DNA of 64,000 nt from Actinomadura sp. J1-007 (GTDB taxonomy: Bacteria > Actinomycetota > Actinomycetes > Streptosporangiales > Streptosporangiaceae): assembly GCF_009793335.1 (NCBI RefSeq), contig NZ_WING01000001.1, positions 3,038,001 to 3,102,000 of the forward strand, in the 5' to 3' direction. Both the position numbers and the translations under genes were made by a program. Positions 17,344-25,943 of the stretch are shown piece after piece. Within the stretch, counting starts at the first letter, position 1, and each line of letters opens with the position of its first letter. Under the pieces are notes generated by a model. That model worked only from the letters and a program-made list of their open reading frames with translations, did not search any database and was not told the origin of the DNA.

Positions 17344-18719
17344 GCGACGTTCCCGCGTTCGCGATCAAGATCGACCACAACCCGTTCCTGCCCGCGGGCG
17401 GCCGGGAGATGCACGCCGTGGTGACCGTCGAGGCGGAGGGCGAGGCGCGGCCCGCGAACGCCTCGCCGAAGTCCGCGGGGGCCGACGCGGCGGAGATCAT
17501 CATCGTCGACACGTCCGGCTCGATGTCGTACTCCGGGAAGATGGCCGCGGCCAAGCGCGCCGCGAAGGCCGCCGTCAACGTGGTGCGCGACGGCGCGTAC
17601 TTCGCCGTCATCGCGGGCGCCAACGCGCCCCGCATGGTGTACCCCCACACCGAACGGCTCGTCCAGGCGTCCGAGCGCACCCGTTCCGGCGCGGCGAGCG
17701 CGATCGCGCGGCTGGACGCGGCGGGCGGGACCGCGATCGGGACGTGGCTGCGGCTCGCGCACTCGCTGTTCGGCGCGCATCCGCGGGCGATCCGGCACGC
17801 GATCCTGCTGACCGACGGCAAGAACCAGCACGAGTCCGCCGACGAGCTGGACGCGGCGCTCAACGCCTGCGCGGGCGGCTTCGTGCTCGACGCCCGCGGC
17901 GTCGGCACCGACTGGGAGGTGGCGGAGCTGCGCAAGATCTCCTCGGCGCTGCTCGGCGGCTTCCTGGACGTACCCGACCCGAAGGACCTGGAGGCCGACT
18001 TCCGCGCGATGGCCGAGGCGGCGATGGGCAAGGAGGTCGCGGACGTGCTGCTGCGCGTCTGGACCCCGCAGAACGCCGAGCTGCGGTTCGTCAAGCAGAT
18101 GCTCCCGACCGTCGAGGACCTGACCCCGCGGCGCGTCGAGTCGGGCAGGCAGACCGGCGACTACCCGATCGGCGCGTGGGGGCGCGAGGACCGCGAGTAC
18201 CACGTGTGCGTGGACGTCCCGCCCGGCGACGTCGGCCGCCAGATGCGCGCCGCGTGGCTGAAGCTCGTCGTGCCCGATCCGGACGGCGCGGGCGAACGGG
18301 TCCTCGCGTCCGGCAACGTGATCGCCGAGTGGACCGACGACGAGGCCAAGTCCACCCGGATCAACGCCCGCGTCGCGCACCACACCGGGCAGTCCGAACT
18401 CGCCGACGCCATCCAGGAGGGCCTGGAGGCGCGCCGCGAGGGCGACGAGGACACCGCGACCGCCCGCCTGGGCCGGGCCGTCGTCCTGGCCCGGCGGGTC
18501 GGGAACGAGCAGATCTCCGGGCTGCTCGACCGCGTCGTGGACGTCGTGGACGCCGAGTCCGGCACCGTCCGCCTGAAGCAGGGGGTGTCCAAGGCCGACG
18601 AGATGTCACTCGACACCCGTTCGGTACGAACCGTCCGTACCCACAAGGGCGGGGCCACTCCCGCCCCCGAAGCCGGTCCCGCCGACGAGGCCGGTCCCGA
18701 CCGCGGGGCGGGGAGCTGA
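17340..18719 (+). CDS. von Willebrand factor A domain protein
   Basis: A 459-residue cytoplasmic VWA protein. The metal-ion-dependent adhesion site is complete: DTSGSMS (about residue 60), the conserved Thr in GGTAIGTWL, and Asp in LLTDGKNQ. Beyond the VWA domain (about 55-225) comes a beta-rich segment (MLPTVEDLTPRRVE ... YHVCVDVPPGDVG) and a helical C-terminus (about 345-430) with ARLGRAVVLARRVGN. No signal peptide is seen. It overlaps the PP2C gene by 4 bp. A kinase, PP2C and VWA protein together resemble the TerY-P triad described for tellurite-resistance-type stress systems, although this VWA family is not classical TerY. Confidence 0.9.
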   Translation: MSDVPAFAIKIDHNPFLPAGGREMHAVVTVEAEGEARPANASPKSAGADAAEIIIVDTSGSMSYSGKMAAAKRAAKAAVNVVRDGAYFAVIAGANAPRMVYPHTERLVQASERTRSGAASAIARLDAAGGTAIGTWLRLAHSLFGAHPRAIRHAILLTDGKNQHESADELDAALNACAGGFVLDARGVGTDWEVAELRKISSALLGGFLDVPDPKDLEADFRAMAEAAMGKEVADVLLRVWTPQNAELRFVKQMLPTVEDLTPRRVESGRQTGDYPIGAWGREDREYHVCVDVPPGDVGRQMRAAWLKLVVPDPDGAGERVLASGNVIAEWTDDEAKSTRINARVAHHTGQSELADAIQEGLEARREGDEDTATARLGRAVVLARRVGNEQISGLLDRVVDVVDAESGTVRLKQGVSKADEMSLDTRSVRTVRTHKGGATPAPEAGPADEAGPDRGAGS

Positions 18720-18723
18720 GGCC

Positions 18724-20316
18724 ATGCCCGTCTGCCCAAGCGGCCACGCCTCCACCACCGACGACTACTGCGACGTGTGCGGCGACCTGATGGAAGGCGC
18801 CCCGCGCGCCGAATTCACCCCCGACGAACCGGCCGGAGCCGGAACTGGAGCTGGGACCGGGGCTAGGGCTGGAGCTGGGATCGGGGGTAGAGCTGGGACG
18901 GAGACCGGGGCTGATGCCGGGGCCGGTGCCGGGGCCGGTGCCGGGGCCGGGGCGGCCGGGGCCGGGCCGCGTAGGCGGAGCGGCGCGGGCCGCGGCAAAG
19001 CCGGAAAGCGCGCGCGCAAGGCGGGCAAGGGCTCCGGCGGAAGCGGCGGCGACGCAGGCGGTTCCGGGCGTTCCGGCGGCTCGGGCGCCGGTGGCTCGTC
19101 GGGAAGCGCGACACCCTGCCCATCCTGCGGAACGCCTCGTTCCGGACGATTCTGCGAAGTCGACGGGTACGACTTCGAGACCGGAACACCCCACACCGTC
19201 CAGCTCCCCACCAGCCACTACACCCCACCGCCCCCAACCCCGGCCCCGCCACCACGCGGACCGTCCACCCCAGCCCCCGCAGGCCCGGCCACACCGGTCA
19301 CACCACCCCCACCAGCCACACCCTCCGCACCGTCCACACCGTCAGCGCCAGTCCCGCCGGACACACCTTCCGCATCGTCAGCGCCAGCCACGCCAGGCAC
19401 GCCGGCCGCACCGGGCACGCCAGGCACGCCAGGCACGCAGGGCACGCCGCCACGCGAGCCGCCCACCCCCGCGTCCGCGTCCGCAAGTTCGGCCACCCCG
19501 GGTAGCCCGGGCACGCCACCCCCTGAGACGTCCGCGCCCGTCCCCGCATCCGGGTCCACGTCCACAGGGTCGGACGCAACACACACACCGGCCATGCCAG
19601 CCACGGCCGGCACGCCGGGCACGCCAGCCACGCCGCCACGCGAGCCGTCCGCGCCCACCCCCGCCTCCGCGGGCTCGGAGCCACCGGTTGCGCCGGTCAC
19701 GCCGGCCACACCAGTCACGCCAGGCACGCCATCCCGCGAGCCGTCCGCGCCGGCCTCCGCGTCCGAGTCGGCCTCCGCGTCCGCGTCTGCGTCCGCGTCT
19801 GCGTCCGCGGCCGGGGGCTCGGAGGTACCGGTCACGCCCGTCACTCCCGTACGTCTGGTCACCTCTGCCGGGCCGGGTACGCGAGAGATCGCGGGGAGTG
19901 GGTGGACGGCGGTGATCACGGCTGACCGGGGGTACTACGACTCGGTGGTCGCGCTCGGCGGGCCGGACGCGGCGGGGCTCGCGTTCCCGCCGTACTGCCC
20001 GGAGCGGCGGGTGGTGCTGTTCGGCCACCAGGTACGGATCGGGCGGCGCAGCGTCTCGCGGGCGATCCTGCCCGAGATCGATCTCGCCGTTCCGCCGGAG
20101 GACCCGGGCGTATCGCACCTGCACGCCGTCCTGCTCGCGCAGCCGGACGGGACGTGGGTCGTGATCGACCCCGGCTCGACCAACGGCACGACGGTGAACG
20201 GCGGCACCGAGCCCCTCCGGGTCAACGTTCCGTTCCCGGTGGGCGACGGCGACCGGATCCACGTCGGAGCCTGGACCACGATCACGCTGTCCGCGCAGGG
20301 AGAGGCCCGCTCATGA
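18724..20316 (+). CDS. FHA-domain protein with zinc ribbons and long low-complexity linker
   Basis: A 530-residue protein. The N-terminus has a zinc-ribbon-like module (CPSGH...YCDVCG, residues 4-21), then an Ala/Gly/Arg-rich basic stretch, a second ribbon (CPSCGTPRSGRFCEVDGYDFE, about 138), then about 220 residues of Pro/Thr/Ala/Ser repeats (TPGTPG-like). The C-terminal 110 residues are a forkhead-associated domain, with IGRRS, SHLHAVL and the phosphothreonine-binding loop GSTNGTTVNGG. FHA domains bind phosphothreonine, so this is a likely reader of PknG phosphorylation, comparable in role to GarA but far larger and built differently. Two bases separate it from the zone after the VWA stop; its own stop overlaps the glnX-like start. 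Confidence 0.9.
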   Translation: MPVCPSGHASTTDDYCDVCGDLMEGAPRAEFTPDEPAGAGTGAGTGARAGAGIGGRAGTETGADAGAGAGAGAGAGAAGAGPRRRSGAGRGKAGKRARKAGKGSGGSGGDAGGSGRSGGSGAGGSSGSATPCPSCGTPRSGRFCEVDGYDFETGTPHTVQLPTSHYTPPPPTPAPPPRGPSTPAPAGPATPVTPPPPATPSAPSTPSAPVPPDTPSASSAPATPGTPAAPGTPGTPGTQGTPPREPPTPASASASSATPGSPGTPPPETSAPVPASGSTSTGSDATHTPAMPATAGTPGTPATPPREPSAPTPASAGSEPPVAPVTPATPVTPGTPSREPSAPASASESASASASASASASAAGGSEVPVTPVTPVRLVTSAGPGTREIAGSGWTAVITADRGYYDSVVALGGPDAAGLAFPPYCPERRVVLFGHQVRIGRRSVSRAILPEIDLAVPPEDPGVSHLHAVLLAQPDGTWVVIDPGSTNGTTVNGGTEPLRVNVPFPVGDGDRIHVGAWTTITLSAQGEARS

Positions 20317-21872
20317 CGACGACGCCCGCGCGCCCGGCCAAAACCTCCACAACCTCCGGAACGTCCGGGGGCGGCGCCGCTCGTACCGCCGCGCCGTCCG
20401 GACGCGCCTCCGGGCCGTCCCGGGCCGCGCCGCCCGAGCGGCGCAGGTCCGGTCTGGTGACGTTCGTCCGGGGGCGGTGGCTGGGCACGATCCCCGGTCG
20501 GATCAGGACGTACGTGGCGCTCGCTCTCGTCGCCGCCGGCGCGCTGGCCGCGGTGCTCGGCATCGCGATCGGCGACGCGCGCGACTCGGTCCGCACGATC
20601 GGGCGCGACGCGGGACCGCAGGTCGTCGCGACCGGATCGCTGTACTTCGCGCTCAGCGACATGGACGCGCAGGTCGCGAACATCCTGCTGATCGGCCGCG
20701 AGCACGGCCTCGGCATCGGGTACGACGAGTCGCAGCGCGTCTACCGGCAGCGGCGGGACGAGGCGGGCGCGGCGGCCGTGCAGGCGGCGCAGCTCGCGGG
20801 CCGCGACCCGCACCTGCGCCAGCGGGTCCAGGCCGTCCTGACCGGGCTCGGCCGGTACGAGCAGCTCGCCGGCGAGGCGATGCTGCTGGACCGGCAGGCG
20901 GACCACGCGGCGGGGGAGCCGCCCCGGCAGGTCGTCGAGACCTACCGGCAGGCGACCGACCTGATGAAGCTCGAACTCCTGCCGCAGGCGTACAACCTCA
21001 CGCTCGACAGCGGCGCGTCCGTCCGGCAGACGTACGAGACGAAGCGGTCGGCCGTGCTCGACGGCCGGACGTGGGTCGCGGTGACCGGCGTGCTCCTGCT
21101 CGCCGTCCTGCTCGCGGCGCAGCTCTACCTCGCGCGCGGCTTCCGGCGGCTGGTCAACCCGGGGCTGGCGCTCGCGACCGTCGCGACGGCCGCGCTGGTC
21201 GTGGCGGGTCTCGGGGAGCTGTCCGCGCAGGCCGACCACATCAGGAAGGCCAAGCTGAACGGCTTCGACTCCGTCCTCACACTGTCGCGGGCGCGCGCGA
21301 TCAGCCACAGCGCGTTCGCCGACGAGAGCCGCTACCTGCTCGACCCCGACAAGGCCGACACCTACGAGCAGACCTACTTCGACAAGCTGCTGTCGGTGCT
21401 CTACACGTCCCTGGACGGCAAGCCGGTGAACCTCGACAACTACTACACGGCGTTCGACCGGACGGTCGGGGCGTACCTGTCGGGACGGTCCGGGACCTCG
21501 TTCCTCGGCTTCTTCGGGGACGAACGGCGCACGGCCCGGCCCGGCAGCGAGGAGGCGTCGCTGAAGCGCACCCTCCGGGCGTACGGGGCCGTGATCGACA
21601 ACGACCAGAGCGTCCGGCGGCTCGCGGCGGGCGGCGACCGCGCCGGGGCGATCGCGCTGCGGATGGACCGCGGGAAGGCGATCCACGACTTCGACGCCTA
21701 CGACGCGGCGCTGCGCTCGCTCACCGCGACGCACCAGGCCGCGTTCGACGGCGCGATCAAGGCGGCGGACGACGGGCTGGACGGCTGGACGGTCCTGCCG
21801 CCCGCCGCCGCCGTCGTCATCGCCGCGCTGACCATCGCGGGCGTCCGCCCCCGCCTGGCCGAGTTCCGCTGA
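20313..21872 (+). CDS. glnX: GlnX-like four-helix membrane sensor
   Basis: A 519-residue membrane protein. Four hydrophobic helices (about residues 66-88, 256-278, 285-308 and 488-508) enclose two large helical extracytoplasmic domains (about 89-255 and 309-487), the second with an EQTYFDKLLSVLY segment. This matches mycobacterial GlnX (Rv0412c type), which contacts the substrate-binding lipoprotein GlnH outside and relays amino-acid availability to PknG inside. The N-terminal 50 residues are Thr/Ser/Arg-rich and cytoplasmic. The gene overlaps the FHA gene by 4 bp and is followed, after 17 bp with GGGAGGAG, by glnH. Assignment rests on topology and gene order. Confidence 0.85.
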   Translation: MTTTPARPAKTSTTSGTSGGGAARTAAPSGRASGPSRAAPPERRRSGLVTFVRGRWLGTIPGRIRTYVALALVAAGALAAVLGIAIGDARDSVRTIGRDAGPQVVATGSLYFALSDMDAQVANILLIGREHGLGIGYDESQRVYRQRRDEAGAAAVQAAQLAGRDPHLRQRVQAVLTGLGRYEQLAGEAMLLDRQADHAAGEPPRQVVETYRQATDLMKLELLPQAYNLTLDSGASVRQTYETKRSAVLDGRTWVAVTGVLLLAVLLAAQLYLARGFRRLVNPGLALATVATAALVVAGLGELSAQADHIRKAKLNGFDSVLTLSRARAISHSAFADESRYLLDPDKADTYEQTYFDKLLSVLYTSLDGKPVNLDNYYTAFDRTVGAYLSGRSGTSFLGFFGDERRTARPGSEEASLKRTLRAYGAVIDNDQSVRRLAAGGDRAGAIALRMDRGKAIHDFDAYDAALRSLTATHQAAFDGAIKAADDGLDGWTVLPPAAAVVIAALTIAGVRPRLAEFR

Positions 21873-21889
21873 CCGGGAGGAGCCGACCC

Positions 21890-22861
21890 ATGCGCACCAC
21901 CCCCGCCACCCCCGCACCCCGCGCGATCTCCGCACCCCGCGCCACACTCACGACCCCCGCGTCCCGCGACACCCGCGCGATCTCCGCGACCCGCGGCATC
22001 CCCGCCGGTCGCGCGTCCCGCAGCGCGTGCGGCCGCGCCGCCGGGGCCGCCGGGGCGCTGCCCGTCCTCGCCGCCGTTCTCGCCGCGTCCGCCGGCTGCG
22101 GCATCGGCGGCGGCGACGGGTCGTCGGTGGCCGACAAGCGGTCGCTGGTGATCGGCGTCAAGGCCGACCAGCCTGGCCTCGGGCTGAAGGGCCCGAACGG
22201 GGCCTACGACGGGTTCGACGTGCAGGTGGCGACGTACGTCGCGGGCAGGCTCGGGGTCCCGCGCGACCGGATCAGGTTCAGGACCACGCCGTCGTCGGAG
22301 CGGGAACGGGCCCTCGCGCGCGGCGACGTCGACCTGATCTTCGCGACCTACTCGATCACGGCGACGCGCAAGCAGCAGGTCACGTTCGGCGGGCCGTACT
22401 ACGTGCCGCACCAGGACACCCTCGTCCGCGCGGACGAGGGCTCCATCAAGAACGTGCGCGACCTCAAGGGGCGGCGGATCTGCGCGGTCACCGGGTCGAA
22501 CTCGTGGCGGCGCGTGATCGAGGAGCGCAAGGTCGCCGCGACGCCCGTCCAGGCCGCGACGTACGGGCAGTGCATGGACAAGCTCGCCGCGAACCAGCTC
22601 GACGCGGTCTCCACCGACGACGTGATCCTCGCCGGGTTCGCCGCGGGCCGCGAGCGGTTCCGGATCGTCAACGCGCCGTTCACGGACGAGAAGTACGGCG
22701 TCGGGATCAAGAAGGGCGACCTCAAGGGCTGCGAGGCGGTCAACCGCGCGATCACCGAGATGTACCAGGACGGGCAGGCCCAGCGGTTCCTGGAGCGGTG
22801 GTTCCAGCGGTCCGGGCTGAAGCTGACGACGAGCGTCCCCCAGTTCGAGGGCTGCTCCTGA
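21890..22861 (+). CDS. glnH: GlnH-like amino-acid-binding lipoprotein
   Basis: A 323-residue periplasmic-binding-protein family 3 lipoprotein. The N-terminus is unusually long (about 45 residues of Ala/Thr/Arg/Pro repeats) before the hydrophobic signal and the lipobox SAGC near residue 69. The mature domain has the SBP_bac_3 features: LVIGVKADQPGLG, GFDVQVATYVAGRLG, DVDLIFATYSIT, an arginine/aspartate-rich ligand site and TDEKYGVGIKKGD. In mycobacteria GlnH binds Asp, Glu or Asn and signals through GlnX to PknG rather than serving an ABC importer; no transporter genes are present here, which agrees. GGGAGGAG precedes the ATG at 21890. It ends the operon. Confidence 0.9.
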   Translation: MRTTPATPAPRAISAPRATLTTPASRDTRAISATRGIPAGRASRSACGRAAGAAGALPVLAAVLAASAGCGIGGGDGSSVADKRSLVIGVKADQPGLGLKGPNGAYDGFDVQVATYVAGRLGVPRDRIRFRTTPSSERERALARGDVDLIFATYSITATRKQQVTFGGPYYVPHQDTLVRADEGSIKNVRDLKGRRICAVTGSNSWRRVIEERKVAATPVQAATYGQCMDKLAANQLDAVSTDDVILAGFAAGRERFRIVNAPFTDEKYGVGIKKGDLKGCEAVNRAITEMYQDGQAQRFLERWFQRSGLKLTTSVPQFEGCS

Positions 22862-22863
22862 CC

Positions 22864-22883
22864 CGCCCCGGGCGAACGGGGCG
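22864..22883. terminator. short hairpin between convergent genes
   Basis: CGCCCCG and CGGGGCG form a 7-bp stem with a 6-base loop directly after the glnH stop (22861) and directly before the stop of the convergent STAS gene (22884). It is placed to end transcripts from both sides. Confidence 0.55.
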
Positions 22884-23237
22884 TCAGCGGAGCGGGGTGG
22901 GCGGCATCGCGGCGAGCGCGTCGCGGAGCGTGTCGTGGATCGACAGGTACTTGTCGAGGGCCGTGATCCGGAAGACCCGCTCCACGCGCGGCGGGATCGC
23001 GATGAGCGCGAGGACGGTGCCGCGCTCGGCGGCGCGCCGGTTGGCCGAGACGATCGCGTTCAGGCCGGTCGAGTCGCAGAAGGTGACCTCGCGCAGGTCC
23101 ACGATGAGCGGCCCGCCCGCGTCCAGGACGTCGAACATCGCCTTCTCGAAGCGTCCCCGCGAGACGACGTCGATGTCGCCCTGCACGCGGACGATCGTGC
23201 AGCGGTCGTGGTGCAGCAGATGTACGTCGAAGTCCAT
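22884..23237 (-). CDS. STAS-domain anti-sigma factor antagonist
   Basis: A 117-residue single STAS domain, like SpoIIAA/RsbV and BldG. The strand-helix pattern TIVRVQGDIDVVSRGRFEKA and the phosphorylation-site segment DLREVTFCDSTGLNAIV are clear, the Ser of DSTGL being the residue that anti-sigma kinases phosphorylate. Unphosphorylated antagonists bind the anti-sigma factor and free a sigma factor. No cognate kinase is adjacent; an RsbW-like ATPase lies far off at 59.2 kb. The ATG at 23237 is preferred (AGG 8 bases upstream) to a TTG two codons earlier. Confidence 0.9.
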   Translation of the reverse strand: MDFDVHLLHHDRCTIVRVQGDIDVVSRGRFEKAMFDVLDAGGPLIVDLREVTFCDSTGLNAIVSANRRAAERGTVLALIAIPPRVERVFRITALDKYLSIHDTLRDALAAMPPTPLR

Positions 23238-23451
23238 GATCAACCTCGCGCCCCCGGTCCGGCGATCCCCCCGACGGTGACTCCCCAGGATCGCCCACCG
23301 CCACCCCCAACTCCAAGCACTTCCACGTAAAAGGTCCTGGCCGGTGTCGCTGGACGTTCATCGTTCGGCCATCTTCCGCAGGGTGCGCGATCACCTTGGG
23401 CTGGTCGTCTGTCCCTGCTCTGAACGAACCGATATATGGGGAGGTCAGCCG

Positions 23452-24813
23452 GTGTCTTCGGCTGGGAACAAGCGGCGCGTGGCCGCGATCGCGCTCGCGG
23501 CGGGGGTCGCCGCGGGCGCCGCGGGGACCGGGATCGCCGGGGCGTCGAACGGCGACCGGACGCACGACGTGCGCGCCGCGGTCAAGGGGGGCAAGGCGCG
23601 CAACGTCATCCTGCTGATCGGCGACGGCATGGGCGACTCGGAGATCACCGCGGCCCGCAACTACGCCAAGGGCGCCGCCGGGCACCTCAGCATGGACCGG
23701 CTGCCGCTGACGGGCGCGTACACCACGTACGCCGTCCAGAAGGGCAACCCGAGGCTGCCCGACTACGTCACCGACTCGGCGGCGAGCGGCTCGGGCTGGG
23801 CGACCGGCCACAAGACCTACAACGGCGCGATCTCCGTCACCCCCGACGGGCGACCGAAGGCCACGATCCTGGAGCTCGCCAAGCGCGCCGGCTTCCGGAC
23901 GGGCGACGTCACCACCGCGGAGCTGACCGACGCGACGCCGGGCGTGCTCGCCGCGCACGTCGTGGACCGTTCCTGCCAGGGCCCGGCCGACATGAAGGCG
24001 TGCCCGGGCAACGCCAAGGAGAACGGCGGCGCGGGCTCGATCGCCGAGCAGCAGATCCAGACGGGCGCCGACCTGTACCTCGGCGGCGGCCGGGCCCGGT
24101 TCGCGCAGACGATCAAGGCCGGGCGGTTCAAGGGCAGGACGGTCATCGACCAGGCCCGCGCGTCCGGCTACACCGTGGTCACCGACGCCGCCGGGCTCGC
24201 CCGCGCCAGGCCGGACGCCAGGACGCTCGGCCTGTTCGCCGACGGCAACATGACCACGGAGCTGACCGGCCCGGCCGCCAAGGTCGGCGGCACCGCGCCG
24301 TCCAAGTGCGCGCCGAACGGCAAGTTCGCCGGGCCGCACCTGTCGCAGATGGCGGGCAAGGCGATCCAGACCCTGGACGCGCAGTCCAAGCGCGGCAAGC
24401 GCGGCTTCTTCCTCCAGATCGAGGGCGCCTCGATCGACAAGCAGGACCACGCGGCCGACCCGTGCGGCCAGATCGGCGAGACCGTCGAGTTCGACAACGC
24501 GGTCAGGCTCGCGCAGGAGTACGCGCGCAAGCACCCGGACACGCTCGTCGTGACCACCGCCGACCACGCCCACACCAGCCAGATCATCCCGCTGGACGCC
24601 AAGAGCCCCGGGCAGACCGCCACGCTCGTCACGGCGGACGGCGCCCAGATGAAGCTCAACTACGCCACCAATCCCGCCGGGGAGTCGCAGGAGCACACCG
24701 GCACCGAGGTGCGGATCGCCGCGAGCGGCCCGCAGGCCGCGAACGTCGTCGGCGTCACCGACCAGACCGACCTGTTCGCCACCATGTCCCGCGCGCTCGG
24801 CGTGCGCCGCTGA
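23452..24813 (+). CDS. phoA: secreted alkaline phosphatase, PhoA family
   Basis: A 453-residue exported phosphomonoesterase. A basic N-terminus (KRR) and hydrophobic stretch AAIALAAGVAAGAAG form a signal peptide, with likely cleavage near IAGA-SN. The alkaline phosphatase core has the metal motif ILLIGDGMGDSE, the nucleophile Ser in the VTDSAASGSGWATG segment, and the C-terminal metal ligands IEGASIDKQDHAAD, TTADHAHT and EHTGTEVR. GTG 23452 is chosen since GGGGAGG precedes it; an upstream in-frame GTG (23344) would bury the signal peptide. The upstream region 23238-23451 contains GTTCATCGTTC (23356), vaguely like a PhoP box half-site; phosphate control is plausible but not shown. Confidence 0.93.
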   Translation: MSSAGNKRRVAAIALAAGVAAGAAGTGIAGASNGDRTHDVRAAVKGGKARNVILLIGDGMGDSEITAARNYAKGAAGHLSMDRLPLTGAYTTYAVQKGNPRLPDYVTDSAASGSGWATGHKTYNGAISVTPDGRPKATILELAKRAGFRTGDVTTAELTDATPGVLAAHVVDRSCQGPADMKACPGNAKENGGAGSIAEQQIQTGADLYLGGGRARFAQTIKAGRFKGRTVIDQARASGYTVVTDAAGLARARPDARTLGLFADGNMTTELTGPAAKVGGTAPSKCAPNGKFAGPHLSQMAGKAIQTLDAQSKRGKRGFFLQIEGASIDKQDHAADPCGQIGETVEFDNAVRLAQEYARKHPDTLVVTTADHAHTSQIIPLDAKSPGQTATLVTADGAQMKLNYATNPAGESQEHTGTEVRIAASGPQAANVVGVTDQTDLFATMSRALGVRR

Positions 24814-24820
24814 GCCACGC

Positions 24821-24849
24821 GCCGGCGCCCGCTCCGGGCGGGCGCCGGC
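24821..24849 (+). terminator. strong hairpin terminator after phoA
   Basis: A perfect 12-bp stem (GCCGGCGCCCGC / GCGGGCGCCGGC) with a 5-base loop starts 7 bp after the phosphatase stop. A second GC hairpin, centred near 24876 (CCCCC-T-GGGGG flanked by CCCGTG/CACGGG), follows at once and may reinforce it. Confidence 0.8.
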
Positions 24850-24946
24850 GGACGTCCGGAGTCCCGTGCTCCCCCTGGGGGCACGGGGCTCCGTGCTTTC
24901 GGCGGGACGGGCGGGGAAACGCGGCCAATAACCTACCGAAGAGAAA

Positions 24947-24962
24947 CTTACTATTCAGTAAG
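24947..24962. promoter_or_regulatory. palindromic operator-like site upstream of plsC
   Basis: CTTACT-ATTC-AGTAAG is a perfect 6+4+6 dyad in an AT-rich patch of an otherwise GC-rich 350-bp gap (24814-25164). Its form is typical of TetR-family operators, several of which govern lipid genes. It lies about 200 bp before plsC; the regulator is not in this window. Confidence 0.45.
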
Positions 24963-25164
24963 AATGGTCGGCGGCGCCGGATGAGCCGTCCAATGGCGGA
25001 GTGCGGCCCGGAGCCGATCTTGCCGTGTGTAATCTCACCAGGACCCCCGTTGACCTGCCCCTGGTCCATTCCTGACCGGCCCGGCGAGGCGAAAAGCAGG
25101 CGGTGACCCGGGCCCGGATCGGCCAAGACGTTACAGTGGCGGTGCCGAAATTCCTGGAGGCTGG

Positions 25165-25838
25165 GTGTTCTACACGTTCATGACGCGCGTGGTGCGTCCC
25201 ATCCTGTGGCTGCTTTTCCGCCCCCGCGTCATCGGGGGGAGAACGTCCCCAGCTACGGACCGCTCATCGTGGCGAGCAACCACCTGTCGTTCATCGACAG
25301 CTTCATCATCCCGCTCGCCATCCCGCGCCCGGTCACCTACATCGCCAAGGCCGACTACTTCGAGGGCGGCGGGCTGAAGAAGGGCTTCGTCCGCTGGTTC
25401 CTCACCAACCTCGGGCACGTCCCGGTCAAGCGCGGCGCCCAGCGCGCGGCGATGGGGGCGCTGGAGCAGGCCGTCGAGATCCTCGACAACAGCGGCGCGT
25501 TCGCCATCTACCCCGAGGGCACCCGCTCCCCGGACGGCCGCCTCTACCGGGGCCGCACCGGCGTCGGCTGGCTGGTGCTGGCCTCCGGCGCACGCGTCCT
25601 GCCGGTCGGACTTGAGGGCACCGAGAAGATCCAGCCGATCGGCTCGTCCAGGCCGCGCGTCTTCGGCCCGCGCCCGACCGTGCGGATCGGCCCGCCCATG
25701 GACCTGTCGCACTACGGCGACCTGCCGCCCGCCAAGGCCCGCCGCGCCATCACCGACGAGATCGTCGACACCATCCACAAGCTCTCCGGCCAGGAGTTCG
25801 CGGGCACCTACAACGACCGCGCCAACGGCCCGGCCTGA
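25165..25838 (+). CDS. plsC: 1-acylglycerol-3-phosphate O-acyltransferase (PlsC), frame-broken near N-terminus
   Basis: This enzyme makes phosphatidic acid from lysophosphatidate at the membrane. The first 26 codons (GTG 25165, GGAGG upstream) read FYTFMTRVVRPILWLLFRPR then leave frame at a run of six G (25234-25239); the rest of the protein is in the next frame. With one added G the junction reads VIGGENVPSYG and the gene is 225 codons, a normal length. Motifs after the break are intact: acyltransferase motif I NHLSFID, motif III YPEGTRS and the PVKRGAQRAAMG stretch. A single missing base in a homopolymer of a housekeeping gene suggests sequence error rather than a pseudogene. A palindromic operator-like site lies upstream. 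Confidence 0.88.
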
Positions 25839-25943
25839 CGCACACCCCGTCCACACCGGCCCGCACGAACTCTCGCGGCGTGGCGTGGTGTGGAAGGCGT
25901 GTCGTTCGCGCGGGGGGACCGGGCGCGCCGTAGGGTCGCCGAC

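Noticed and set aside
19218..19919. Gly/Val/Ala-rich minus-strand frame in the FHA gene
   Set aside because: It is the antisense of the Pro/Thr/Ala linker codons; the plus-strand frame links zinc ribbons to an FHA domain.
23356..23378. PhoP box in front of phoA
   Set aside because: Only one half-site-like element (GTTCATCGTTC) is seen; the second repeat is too weak to call.
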